Below are positions 1-10,871 of a stretch of DNA of 64,000 nucleotides, piece by piece. The DNA comes from Immersiella caudata (lineage: Eukaryota > Ascomycota > Sordariomycetes > Sordariales > Lasiosphaeriaceae), in assembly GCA_030512335.1 (NCBI GenBank), contig JAULSU010000001.1, forward strand, positions 2,356,001 through 2,420,000. Reading direction: 5' to 3'. The notes below the pieces were generated by a model. The model was not told where the DNA came from and did no database searches. It saw only the letters and a list, made by a program, of their open reading frames with translations. Position numbers and translations under genes: made by a program. Every line of letters begins with the position of its first letter. The first letter of the stretch is position 1.

Positions 1-87
1 TCTGGACGATGGAAGCATTATACAACCGCAAACCCACACCATACCGCTTACTTTTGCCACTTGCAGAGGTCAACAAGTTCTGGACGA

Positions 88-2285
88 ATGGACGACAGTA
101 GTGATGAGTCGATCATCATGGAGCACGAGCAGCCAGCCGGCTACTTTTCGACCTTCTCTATCGTCGACCCTGACGGAAGCACCCGCGAGGGCCATGGCAG
201 AACCCAACGCCGCAACCGAAGAGTCTTTGTGTGCATTCCGTGCCATCGACGCAAGCTAAAATGTGATAAAGCTCAACCGTGCTCCCGCTGCGTAGCGTCC
301 GGCGCTCCCAGCGAGTGTGTCTATCAGCAAGCCCCTAGCCAGAAACCCGAATCGGGTGGCGAACCCGACACCGCTTCCCGACATGAAACCCACAGCACCC
401 GGCAGCCAAGCCCTGAGCCATCGAGACCTGGACCCCGAGTATATGGGGCGACTCACTGGAGAAGCATCGCTCGCGAGGTGGGTTGGCTCCGTGGCTTCCC
501 GACCAGCTATTCCTTTTACCGCATGGCCTGGGAGTTCATCATGCTGGCTAAGCTGACCGGAGGACTGTGTAGTTCAAAGAGGCATGGCCTTACATCGAGG
601 GCTCTGATCCGCAGTGGCATCCTCGTTACCAACAGCTCCTTGGCCTGGAGGGCCTGTTTCCGTCGCTTCCGAGCACCAACTTCCCTTTCGGCAACGCCTT
701 CACCTTTTCGCAAAGTAGAAGCCAAGTCCTCGAGAACCTGCCCCCTCCGCAGGTTGTCAACGCCCTGATCCAGTCGTACTTTGGCACCTTTGAGTCAACC
801 CACCGGCTCGTCCACAAACAGGAGTTCTCTGACGAGCTCAACGCCTTCTGGATCAACAGTGACCAACTTTCTGAGCAATGGCTCGCTCAGTTCTGCATGA
901 TGCTGGCACTGGGCTGCCAGGCATCGCCGAGCCGTATTCTTGCGAGCACAGGTCGCACTGCCGAAGACTGGACAGATACGCTCTTGGATGCTGCGCAGTT
1001 CTTCTTGAAGAATTCGTCCTACTTTTCCAACCCAAGCCTCACAACTATAAGGACACTCTGCCTGTCAGTGATAGCACGGATGATGGAGATTGTCAAGGGG
1101 GGTGAGATGACCCACCTGGTTTTCCTCATGGGGTTTGTGGTTCGGATGGCAATGACGGTGCAGCTTCATCGGAAGTCGTCGCTATTTACAGACATATCTC
1201 CGTTCGAAGCGGAAATGCGGAAGCGGATCTGGGTTACGGTTCAGCTCCTCGACCTCGACATTGCTATGCGGACGGGCACCTCATACCTCTACCGCGAGTT
1301 TGATGCCGATCCACCTTTGGATATCAACGACTCCGACTTCCAGCGTTCCGAGCACGGATGGATTGTCCATCCTCGATGGGCTGCCTCGGGTGGACTAACA
1401 GATAGCACGTTCCAGGTGAAGCTGGCCAGTCTGATCCCCGCCATGACTGAAATCATCAATACCGTGAACTCGCCCACGCGGCCGCCGATTGAGCACGAGA
1501 AGGTCAGGGTATGGGACTCGCGGCTGCGACAAAAGCTGCAGGACGCTGAATCAGTCCTATCGCTCCCGCCTTTTGGGCAGAACATGCCCCCCGATAAAGC
1601 CAAAACACAAGTCCACTTCTTGAGGGTGCTGGTTCATCGAACGTTGTTGGCGTTGCATTACGATTACATCTGCGCCGTACGAGCTGGGCAATTCCGAGAC
1701 TCGACGATATCTGTGATGCAAAGCTCCGTAGCATTGCTGCGGACACACAATATCTGGCACGCGCCATCTCGAAGCATGTCGGCGAGTGCGGCGACGTCAG
1801 GGGCATCGGGGGCCCAGCCCAGGGGATCAACGTCTTCGGCGACCGGACTTTTCGATCCGTTGGAACAGTCGATTTCTCCTCTCTCCTGGCTAAGTGATTT
1901 ATGCCACGACGACTTTGGGGCGGCGATGCAACACCTCATGCTGACGCTGAGGAGGGGGGATTTTGATAACGTTAAAGGCGGAGCTTTGCCTTCACGGTCC
2001 GGGGCTTCCGCTATACTCCAGCAGAGCTTGGAGTACAAAAGAGTGAGAGCATGTCGCTCAATCCCCCATTTTCAGGAGTACGTTGGTTTGTCTGTGTCAG
2101 CAAGCTGTCTTCGGAGTCTCAATGCTGGTGAGCCAATACTGCCGTCGCTCTTGGAAGTCGCCAGCCAGATCGAACAGACGGTTCTGCAAAGCAGACAGGA
2201 TTTGCTTTGGACGCAAACAAATAACCCATTTTCAGGGCAAGCTGGCTTGCCTCCCGATCCGTTTGTATTTGGGTTCGGTCAGTGA
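88..2285 (+). CDS. Zn(II)2Cys6 transcription factor with fungal-specific TF domain
   Basis: Nuclear transcription regulator of the Gal4-type binuclear zinc cluster class. The motif C-x2-C-x6-C-x5-C-x2-C-x8-C is complete at about residues 49-77, after an acidic, Ser-rich N-terminus; the rest matches the layout of the fungal-specific (middle homology) domain, including the HWRSIARE and FKEAWPYIEG segments and an RKRIW motif. I place exons at 88-477 and 570-2285. The 92-nt intron runs from gtgggt to tag, is phase 0, and joins HWRSIARE to FKEAWPYIEG, which restores the usual family sequence; two in-frame stops in the intron rule out read-through. The start is the first ATG, at 88, giving about 701 aa. 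A further intron near 2040-2075 cannot be excluded, because the C-terminal 80 residues are less typical. The target genes are not predictable from sequence. Confidence 0.85.
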
Positions 2286-2760
2286 GAGGATAAAGGGAGT
2301 GTGCGGGTTTTGTGCGTGGTGCAATACATGGAGGGCAGGAATCCAGAGTTTGTGTCTATAGATACGATCAGTTCGAGCAAGCGTGGGAGCCTTACTGATA
2401 CCATCACATATCAAGAAAATTGAACAATCCGTGGCCAATCCCGCCTCTAATTCTGTTAATGTACACATGTACAGCGTAAACACGGGCTAAAAAAGGAAAA
2501 TGTCTATGCCGTAGTGTCGAGTGTACTGCAATGATACACCACGCCTGGAGATCAACAACGAGGGCCTCCCATATATGAACTGCCCCCGCGGATTAGCAGA
2601 CATGCTCCCAAGGGTGCTTCATCCTCGGTGGGAGGTCTTTCGTTTCAGCATTCCGAGCATCTTTGCCGAGCCGTTTCCAACCCAGTCGCCTTCCTCGTCC
2701 CACGCATCGCACGCGCTACTCGTCACTCGCCCGCGTCGTCCGCATTCCCGATCCTCCCCC
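2286..2760. other. Intergenic, convergent 3' ends
   Basis: This 475-base stretch lies between the stop codons of two convergent genes. I see only 3'-UTR-like sequence and no further gene. Confidence 0.5.
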
Positions 2761-3211
2761 TCAAGCCTTGCCCAACCACGCCTCGAGGTACTCCCCGAGA
2801 TCACCCGACCCTTGGATCTTTGTCAGTAGCTCATCCCGAGGTATGTCATCGTCTGCGATTGAGAGGTGAGCTCACCTGCTGCCTTGGCTGGTGCCGGGGC
2901 CGAGGAAGCGGGCTGCTTGCTCTTTGCGTACTCGGCCTTGGCCTGGTCTATTAACTTTTGCTTGTGCTCGTACTCGCGCTGCGCGGCCGCGGCCCGCTGG
3001 GTCTGTGTGATGCTCCTTTGGTGGTAGAATCCGTAGAAGACACCGAGGCAGAGCGCCGAGTACCGGAGGACCTGGGGGTGGGTTAGCGGGGTGTTGCTCG
3101 AGAACGGTAGTTCTGTCGGGATGGATTCGAGAAGAGATGGGGATGCGCGTCGATGGCGGGACTTTGGCGGCGGTGGGCTGCACTCACGTTGACTCCGGAG
3201 GTGGTAGACAT
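2761..3211 (-). CDS. ATP21: F1Fo-ATP synthase subunit e, mitochondrial
   Basis: Small membrane subunit of mitochondrial ATP synthase (yeast Atp21/Tim11), which supports dimerisation of the complex at cristae edges. The N-terminus MSTTSGVN runs into one hydrophobic helix that contains the diagnostic GxxxG motif (GVFYG). A charged helix rich in Lys, Glu and Ala follows (QKLIDQAKAEYAKSK). Exons: 3211-3188, 3071-2876 and 2852-2761, about 103 aa. The first intron (3187-3072) is ordinary. To reach a sensible C-terminus ending ...GEYLEAWLGKA, only 23 nt (2875-2853, gtgagc...cgcag) must be removed, which is shorter than any normal fungal intron; without it the frame stops after GMSY. This could be a micro-intron, a sequence error, or a genuinely different C-terminus. 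Confidence 0.8.
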
Positions 3212-3879
3212 TGGGACGACTGTTTGTGTTGCGACGACGGGGTGGTGTCGGGTGGTGGGAATTACCAGGCAACAAGGGGTTTCTTCTTGTCAATTGAGAG
3301 CGAGGCGGGTGGTTGGGGGTCAATTGGCCCGTGGATGTCGTCGTCGAGGGAATTGTTAGGCGGGCGTCGGCCGATGGGACGGTGGATTGGCGAGGGAGGC
3401 AGGTTTTGAGAGCTCGGGTGTAGTCGCGGTTTTTTTTGCTGAAGGTCCCACACATGCTCGGCTTGCTTTGGCGGCTGGCGGAGACCAAGGGGGTTACGTA
3501 AGCTGCGGGAGCGATCGCCAGTTATCACGTGCTTGAACGACAGCGCGTGAGGACTAGAGTGGGGCTGCTTTAGGCACATAACTTTGACCCTATGGAGTAA
3601 ACTACCTCCGTTGAGAGCGTCCGGAGTGAAATAACCCAGCGAACAGGCTCGCCCAGTGTCGGGCATTCGGAGGGTCCGCTCTCTTCTTTTTCTTCTTCTT
3701 CGTGGTAATATTTCTGCGTCTTCCTTCAGTAGTCCTGCTTTCCGTGCTGTTTTTCTCACCGCCATAGACACCTCTTTCATCAACAAGACGCCCCGAGTCT
3801 CATGATGAGCTCGATCTTATGGGTCCTATCATTTTAAAGACGGCTGAGGAAAGACCTCAACCTACCAAGGTTGCAGAGC
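3212..3879. other. Intergenic, no gene seen
   Basis: This stretch holds the presumed promoter of the ATP synthase e gene and the downstream flank of an amidase pseudogene. Long antisense reading frames here lack recognisable domains. Confidence 0.4.
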
Positions 3880-5468
3880 TCAGTAGAACATAGATAGGCA
3901 CATAGGTATCTGAAACGCAGTCTTGCCAGTCTGGACTCTAATCGCCCAAAGACCAGGCACCTCGGGGTTGTCGTTACCCGGATGCTCGTCTCTGTGCCTG
4001 GGCTCTACCGAGTCGATGTGCAGCGCCATCAAGGGGCGTGAGTGTTTGTCTCCTTCACCATCTTCCGACAAATAATACCGAGCCGTGAACCAGTCTTTGA
4101 AGACGGCAAAACGGTGCATGATGTCCTGGTTGTCCTGGTGTGACACTTCTTTACCAAGTTTCCTGAGAAGTAGACGGTGAGCCGGGATTATACAAGAAAG
4201 GGTTATGTTTTCTTTGAGAGGTCATACCAATACCACCTCACCACCTCGGTGACGAAGGGGGCATAGCCGTGTTATTGAGAACCAGCCGTGTCGTGTCGTC
4301 TATCCGATCCCAATAGCATATATGCTATTGATGATCCCGTCATTTCATTGTCGACTGATACGCCCGAACGTACATTGTATAAATACTGCTGTAGATCCTT
4401 CTTCACTAGGGAAAATGCCTCCCAGTCGTCATGAATAGAAATGCTACTGTAGGTACAGCCGGACGCATCAGCTATATCCCTGATGAATTCTTCAACGGCT
4501 TGGATTTGTTCAAGGTGAGGATTCTCGGGAACCAAGTTGCGAAGGCAAAAGACGTGATTTGGTTTGTCGTTTGAGGGGCTGGAAGCACTTGATTGCAGGC
4601 TCCGTGGTACGTTGTGAAAGAGACTGGAAGCCAAAAACCCCCATTTTGATGGCCTGGATGCGTGCGCTACCAGTTGCTATGAACCCCGAACGGAATATCT
4701 GAGTCTAAAGACAACAGCGGAGACGGGCACATTTCACGTACTATCGCTACAACTGGCGATATCCATCCACTCATACGCAGCACTGGCGGCAGCACTGGCG
4801 GCAGCACTCCCTCCGCTACCCCCATCAGTTATCTGATATTCATCACCCCAGAGATTAAACAGAGCCTGGTGGTCTGCACTCTGCATGGGGTGCTCCTTCA
4901 TTGCAAAGGAGCTGAGATGGGTCTTGCCCACGATGCTGGCACCGGCCTTCTGCAGTCTGAGGACCACGTTTGCGGTTGTGTCCTGCTCGGGACACGTCTC
5001 GAAGAACGCTCGGTTGCCGATCGAGGTCCTGGTCCCGCGGATGTGAAAAATGTCCTTGACTGCAGCTGTGAGTCCGCTGAGCAAGCCGCCGCCTCTCTTG
5101 GAGCCTTTGGTGAAGGAGTATGGCCGCGCTGGGACGGCAATACCGTATCCACGGTAGCTACTTCCAGCAGCGTCTACTGTGACCAATTCTCTAGCAAAAT
5201 TTTGACTGGTCAGCGAAGCAGGTCAACAAGGAAGCATCTTATTGGGCAAATCCGAGAAGGGGGGCAGAGAGGTGGTCTGCTGATTATTTATATTTGAGTA
5301 CCTCGAAACGGAGATGCAGATATCCTGTCTTCTCTTACATTTGAGGTTCAGGTCTGCTGACGAGGCGCTGAGAATGGGTCTGGCCAGGTATCGAGAGTGA
5401 CCAAGCTGGAAACTGATGGATGGGATAGCCATTGCTAGAGGCGCACTTGAATTGGAGAGAGCGGGCAT
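3880..5468 (-). pseudogene. Decayed amidase (Arp1-like amidase-signature family)
   Basis: Remnant of a fungal amidase-signature hydrolase. Reading 3'-ward on the minus strand, ATG at 5468 opens an N-terminal segment (...ISFQLGHSRYLARPI) like that of Arp1-like amidases. A probable intron follows, ending near 5190. Then comes a well preserved core with the catalytic-Lys region TAAVKDIF, the stretch GTRTSIGNRAF and KAGASIVGKTHLSSFAM. At the Ser-Ser-Lys active site the usual GGSSGGS has become DGGSGGS, followed by a small tandem duplication (SAAASAAASAA). A TGA truncates the frame near 4734, where family members continue toward TGSSR. The middle of the domain is missing; a C-terminal piece resumes at 4634-4272 (ISIHDDW, DLQQYLYNV) and another at 4146-3880 (VEPRHRDEHPGNDNPEVPG). 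With the active-site change, stop and deletion it is unlikely to be functional. Confidence 0.8.
4778..4808. repeat. 12-nt tandem duplication in amidase active-site region
   Basis: The unit gcagcactggcg occurs twice and partly a third time, adding Ala/Ser residues next to the Gly/Ser motif that holds the amidase nucleophile. It reads as slippage within the decaying gene. Confidence 0.6.
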
Positions 5469-5781
5469 TTTCTGTGGCTGGCTTCTGCATCTCCAGGCTT
5501 GGTGGAGAAGGGAGCTTTAGGCAGTGGTGAAGACTGCACCGGCTGTTCGTCGCTTGGTCGCGCCTTCCAGTATATGTATCCCGCCTGTCCATCCGGTATC
5601 CACTCAACCGCTGCGCTGTCTGGCTTCAACGCGGACTGCTCACAGTCAGCGAGTGATGGGGTATTTCCGTCTCGTGTCGTCCGAGCCCAGCCCTAGGCCC
5701 GGTCCCGGTCTCATTTCAACTTCACTCTCCTACCCTGAAATAAATGGGCTGTCCATAAATCGTTCTGCCAAGAAGAACAAG

Positions 5782-7290
5782 ATGGTCACCCTCGAAGTCC
5801 TCACTGTAGATGCGAAGTACCTCCAAGAACGTGTGCTAGACAAGGGGTCACTCAAGAGCGTCGACCTTGTCGGCCGCTAGCTGGACAAAGTCGAGAAGCA
5901 CAATGGCTATCTCCACGCAATGGTCTTCGAGTCCTCCATGTGAGCTCTGTACTCCATGGAAAGTGGACTGGACGAAGAGAGAGAGGCGGGAGAGTTCAGA
6001 GTTCCGTTGCATGACATTCCCTTCGTCATCAAGGACAGCATCGACACGGATCTACGCCATGGGATGAGCACTGCGGCTTATAGCCTGGCGCTCTAGAATG
6101 CGAGACCTCGTGACAATGAACCTGTGGTCGACTGAAACAAGTTATTTTCGGGAATGGCCACAGTACAAGCATTCCCCCCTCCTTTCTTGCTGCCGCGATC
6201 CCTTCTAATGCCCAAATAAATGCCCTCCAGGTCAGCAACCGCCGTCGCAGCGGTCTGTGCTCCTCTCCCCGGCAGCGCCGAGGCTTACAGATTGCTTGTC
6301 TGGCCGGCTAGTCGATGCCTCCTCGACTCCATCAAGCCGACCGCCAGCCTCATCTCAAAGTGGGGATTGTCCCCGTGCCGCATCACTGGGACGGGGCGGG
6401 GGACCCATGGCCTGAATGCTGTACGATCTCGCGCTGGTGCTGGACGCGATGGTATATGTTTCCCGGCCGGTTAGTCATACTACTGCGCTAATAGGGTCAT
6501 GAGCGGGGATTGCTGTAGGCGCGCTGGATCCCAACAAGTGGTGGCATGATGGTGGGTATTCGAAGCTGGTAGAAGATGTGACGGCCCAGGGTTGGTCATT
6601 CCTTCACCGCTCATGGATTCATAAGCAATTTGAGAGGCAATGTAAAGTTTCTAGCATGGGGAATCCTAAGTAGGCAGCATACGACAAGATCAAAGGGCCA
6701 GAGAAGAAGTTTGTGGACGATCCGCCGCTCGTCTCTCGGGGGAACTTTGAGCTCGACAACAGCATGACACACTGACGCTTTTGCGTAAAAGCGCACCGCT
6801 TTACCGGCTGAACCCTTATTTCAACTGTCCATTGGTGCTTCCTACTCTTGATAATGACCTGCTTGATCAGCGTGTCCTAGCATACGCCATCCAATTTGGG
6901 TCGAGTTAACCCCTCGAATAAACTAAGGGCATCGACAAATTTCCAGCTGAGTATGAGCTGAATGTGCTCATCGGCCCAGCGGATAGCCAGTTTACTAATA
7001 TTGGTGATGATTCGGGCAAGTACCGTTGTCTCATTGACCTCATTTTGTGCCCTTTGCCCGTGGCATTGGCACCGCGATGCTCGATGGCCGGTAGCCTCCC
7101 GCCCGCTGGGATTTCTCAAATACGAGCGACAGGAGGTTCGGGGTGCTCGCCGTGGGAGGCGCCAATTCCGAGGGTATGTTGATCGATGTGATGAATGTGT
7201 GGGACAAGACCCTCGGCCTGGCCAAGCTGCCTGATTCTCTTCTGGACGAGGGCAAAGCGGCCTGGGTCGAAACAAACTTTCCAAGGAAAA
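5782..7290 (+). pseudogene. Second decayed amidase, divergent from the first
   Basis: ATG at 5782 opens a frame that is amidase-like throughout but carries in-frame stops at 5878, 5941, 6094 and 6133. Conserved pieces on either side of these stops lie in one frame: LDKVEKHNGYLHAMV, GLDEEREAGEF, LHDIPFVIKDSIDTD, GMSTAAYSLAL and NARPRDNEPVVD. This is the N-terminal half of an amidase-signature enzyme, with the catalytic Lys in IPFVIKDSID. Downstream the frame breaks, but C-terminal pieces are visible around 6950-7020 (LIGPADSQFTNIG) and 7130-7280 (RFGVLAVGGANSEGMLIDVMNVWDKT). At least two stops are explained by single C-to-T changes (CAG to TAG, CGA to TGA). The 5' ends of this copy and the minus-strand copy face each other across about 310 bp. 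Confidence 0.8.
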
Positions 7291-8048
7291 ATGCAGAGTT
7301 TTTGGCACCAATACCTTCACTTGTCCCATATCTCCCAGCTTCGGACACGCCTGACCTCCCCTGTTCTCCCATTCTCTTCATGGTAACACTCCTAGCCTTT
7401 TTTCCTCGTGTAGTATGGGGGGCGATAAAGGGCCGTCATTGTTTGGACAAGGAGTGTTCTTTACATTCAGATAATTAGATATGAGAATAGCATCTGTGAT
7501 TACTTTCGCTTTTCTGCCGGGGCACATTTTTGGCGGTGAGACGAATGGATTTGCGCAACATTTCCATGACCAAGACTGAGGCAGGCCATGTAGCTTGATG
7601 AATGAGTCTGAAAGATGCCGAAATGTTTAGAATATACGTGTGGTACGTGGAATTCGGCCTGCGTGGTGTTGCAGAACGTTGAGGATAACGAAGTCACGTG
7701 TACTAGCGGTCAGGTCCCCTGCAGCATACCCCTGTTAAGTGGATCCACTCAAAGCGCCTCCGTCGCGAACGCGCATGGGAAGTTGAGCTGATGAACGGCA
7801 GCACCAGAACTTACCGTCCCCGATGCACCACATCCAACACCTTTAGTGGCTTCCCACACCGGAAAGCTTCGCAACTGGGCTTGCTGCAGAACCGAAATTA
7901 TACAGACATTCAGAATTGAGCACATTCATATTTCGACATAACGGCAAGCTCGGAAAGCGGAGCTGAAGACGATTGCGGCGCTCGCCGATTGCAGCTGGGG
8001 AACAAACAGGGAGTTTCAGCCTGGAGATGGGCATAGCGGCCCGACAAG
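7291..8048. other. Intergenic, promoter side of dynein intermediate chain
   Basis: About 750 bases that carry no recognisable gene. Confidence 0.4.
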
Positions 8049-10193
8049 ATGCAACAACGTCGCGATGAGATTCTCGCGAAGAAGGCGAAGCTCGCTGAAC
8101 TCAAGCGGCAGAGGGAGTTGCGGGCTAGTCAGGCCACAGCATCCCGGCCGAGCATAGGGGCCACAAGCGATGTCAGTTGTGCCTTTTGCTGACTCTCGTC
8201 GCGCATAATGCAGAATGCTGACGTATTTGCGCAGCTTATTTCTCCCCAGCCCGGCCGAGCGGACCGTCGCGAGATCGAGAAGTTGATCGACGACCTCGTC
8301 GGCGAGAGCAGACCTGTGTCTGTCTCAACCGGAGCCAACTCGCCTGCCCGCCGCGGTAGTCGCCCTAACAGCGTGCTAAGTGCTGGCGAGATTAGCAACG
8401 CAACCTCCGAGGCCGGTGTTCCTGCGAATGGACAAGTCGCGGTGTCTAAGCAACTTCCCCAAGTCCTGTCCACCGTCCCGCTCGCCACGGTGTATGAGTG
8501 TCCGCCATCGCCAGTGAAGGAGGTGTTTTCATACAGCAAAGGTGTGCAAACGACAGAAGAATGGACGAGCCCGAGGAGACCGCGGGCACTTACAGACTCG
8601 GATAATGAGGACGCCGTCACTTCGACGCCGAGCAAACGTCTCAGCAGGAGAGAGCAAGACCGAGAAGACGAGCTCAGGGGACGGATTCGGAAAGAGATCG
8701 AGGAGGAGCTGAAGGATACAAGACAGCTAATAACAGATGGGACCGTCAACCCATCAACCACGGCCGGCTTCACCGCCCGACAGCTGACCGAGGAGGAGCT
8801 AAAAGCAGTAACAGTATCTGAGGATTTCATGGACTTCATCGACAGGTCGACCAAAGTTATCGAGAAAGCGCTAGGCCAGGATTATGATATTCTCAACGAC
8901 TACACGCTTCAGGCGACTACGCAGGACGACGAGGATGAGCAGGGCGGCAACACGGGCGGCAAAGGGCGCCGAAGGGTCAAGGAGGTGCTGCAGTATTACA
9001 GTGAACGGTGGTCTAAGAAACGCATGATCAGCGACATCAACTTCTCCCCTGCGGCTCCCGAACTCCTCGTTGCATCATACACAAAAAATCCTACAGCCCC
9101 CCACGACCCCGATGGTGTGGTCATGGTATGGAATTCGGAGCTCGCGCGTGACAGGCCGGAATATACATTCCACGCACAATCGGACATCCTAACTGCCAAA
9201 TTCTCGCCATTTCACCCAAATCTAGTCGTTGGCGGCTCATACAGCGGCCAGGTTCTGCTGTGGGACAATCGGGCGAAGGCAGCACCCGTGCAAAAGACAC
9301 CACTGACAGGATCCGGGCACACGCACCCGGTGTACTGTGTCGATATCGTTGGTACACAAAACGCCAACAACATCATCTCCTGCTCCACAGATGGCGCGGT
9401 GTGCGGATGGGGCGTGGATATGTTCGCGCAACCCCAGGAGTCGATGATCCTGACCGCACCCCCACCATCCAAGATTGAAGATCTCAGCCCATCCTGCATG
9501 GCCTTCCCCGAGGCGGACCCTACGTTCTTCCTGGTCGGCACCGAAGAGGGCACCATTTACCCCTGCCACCGCTACGACCGGGCTGGCGCCAAGGCCGGCG
9601 TCGACTCTCGTGTCAGCTACAAGGGCCACACCGCGCCCGTCATGTCGGTTGATTTCCACCCGGCCCGCGGGCCTGTCGATCTCGGAGACCTTGTCCTCTC
9701 CTCCAGCTTGGACTGGAGCGTCAAGCTCTGGAAGGTCCGCGCCCCCGCCGCTACCTCCGCTGTCGGCTCCGGACTCAATACCGTCCTTGGCGAATCTCAA
9801 GTCACACCCCTCCTCGACTTCACCCGCGAAGACGTTGTCTACGACGCGGCCTGGTCGCCTATCAAACCTGGCGTGTTCAGTCTAGTGGACGGCGGCGGCT
9901 GGCTTGAGCTGTGGGATATTACCGTGGAGACTGAGGAGCCTGTGGCGCGCATTTCACCTAGCGCGCGTAAGGACGGGCGCACGCTAATGAGCAAGAGTCT
10001 GAACAAGGTTGCGTGGGAGCCTTCGCATGGCAAGATGCTGGCCACGGGCGGTATTGATGGTTGTGTCACTCTGTTTGAAGTTGGCCCTGACCTGGGGGGC
10101 AAAGAGAATCTCAAGAATGAGGAGTGGGCGAATGTGAAGAAGTTGGTGAGTCGATATGAGGGGGGTGGAGTTAATGGCTCAGCGGCGACATGA
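8049..10193 (+). CDS. Cytoplasmic dynein intermediate chain
   Basis: Cargo-binding and scaffold subunit of cytoplasmic dynein 1, the minus-end microtubule motor. The N-terminus (MQQRRDEILAKKAKLAELKRQ) is the charged coiled coil that contacts dynactin p150 in this family. A Ser/Pro-rich linker follows, with a KGVQTTEEW segment near residue 150 that resembles the TQT-type site for LC8 light chain. From about residue 280 there is a WD-repeat propeller (SDINFSP, DGVVMVWNSE, GSYSGQVLLWD, LDWSVKLWKV, GGIDGCVTLFEV). Two exons, 8049-8171 and 8214-10193, are joined by a 42-nt phase-0 intron with a tgctgac branch site; the product is 700 aa, the normal length for fungi. Starting at the second exon would lose the coiled coil, so ATG 8049 is preferred. 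Confidence 0.95.
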
Positions 10194-10871
10194 GGGAGTC
10201 ATTTTCCTGTGTTTGTAGGGAAACAGTTATTTGGAGGTTGGACTGCGATGACAGCGGGTGACGGTAGCGAGGCCCGAGAGGACGGGGTCTTAAAATAGCG
10301 ATTGAGGAATCCAGGATGAAGAGGGTGCGAATCTTGTTTATACCCCTGACTAAACTGTCGAGAACTTCAAGCTGTTGCCCAGGAGGCGTGCCGCATTGGA
10401 CCCTAACCCTTGATCTCTATATCTTGATTATGTAATTCACCATGTACCTTTTCCACCCAAAAAATTTCGCCATCGTCAGCTCCCAAGCTTCCTTCCTTCA
10501 TCTTTCTTCACCTACAACAATGAGCAGAAAAAACAATCGCAAAATGTAATCATAAAAGGGGTAAGTCCAATTTCTGAGATTTCATCGTCTATTGCTTATG
10601 ATGAATGATTCTTCCATGAATTCTGCAATTCTGAAGATCCCTCGACCTGAGGGTTCATTGTGGACCATCTCACATTACACTTATTCCTGAAAGCCAGCTA
10701 TCACGCCTGAAGTTCATCTTTGCGAATTTTCATGACTGGACCTGACGTTTGTAACAGGAACCACCGGATACAGAAAAGAGCAGAGATATCATACGTATCA
10801 AATAAACCAAAATGAGAATCATATCTGCACCCATCATCGCCTTCCGGGTCCTTCCTCTTCCGTGACATCAT
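10194..10871. other. Intergenic, convergent 3' ends
   Basis: This 678-base AT-richer stretch lies between two convergent stop codons. No gene is seen. Confidence 0.5.

Noticed and set aside
9237..9800. A 187-codon minus-strand frame
   Set aside because: It lies entirely inside the WD-repeat coding exon of the dynein intermediate chain.
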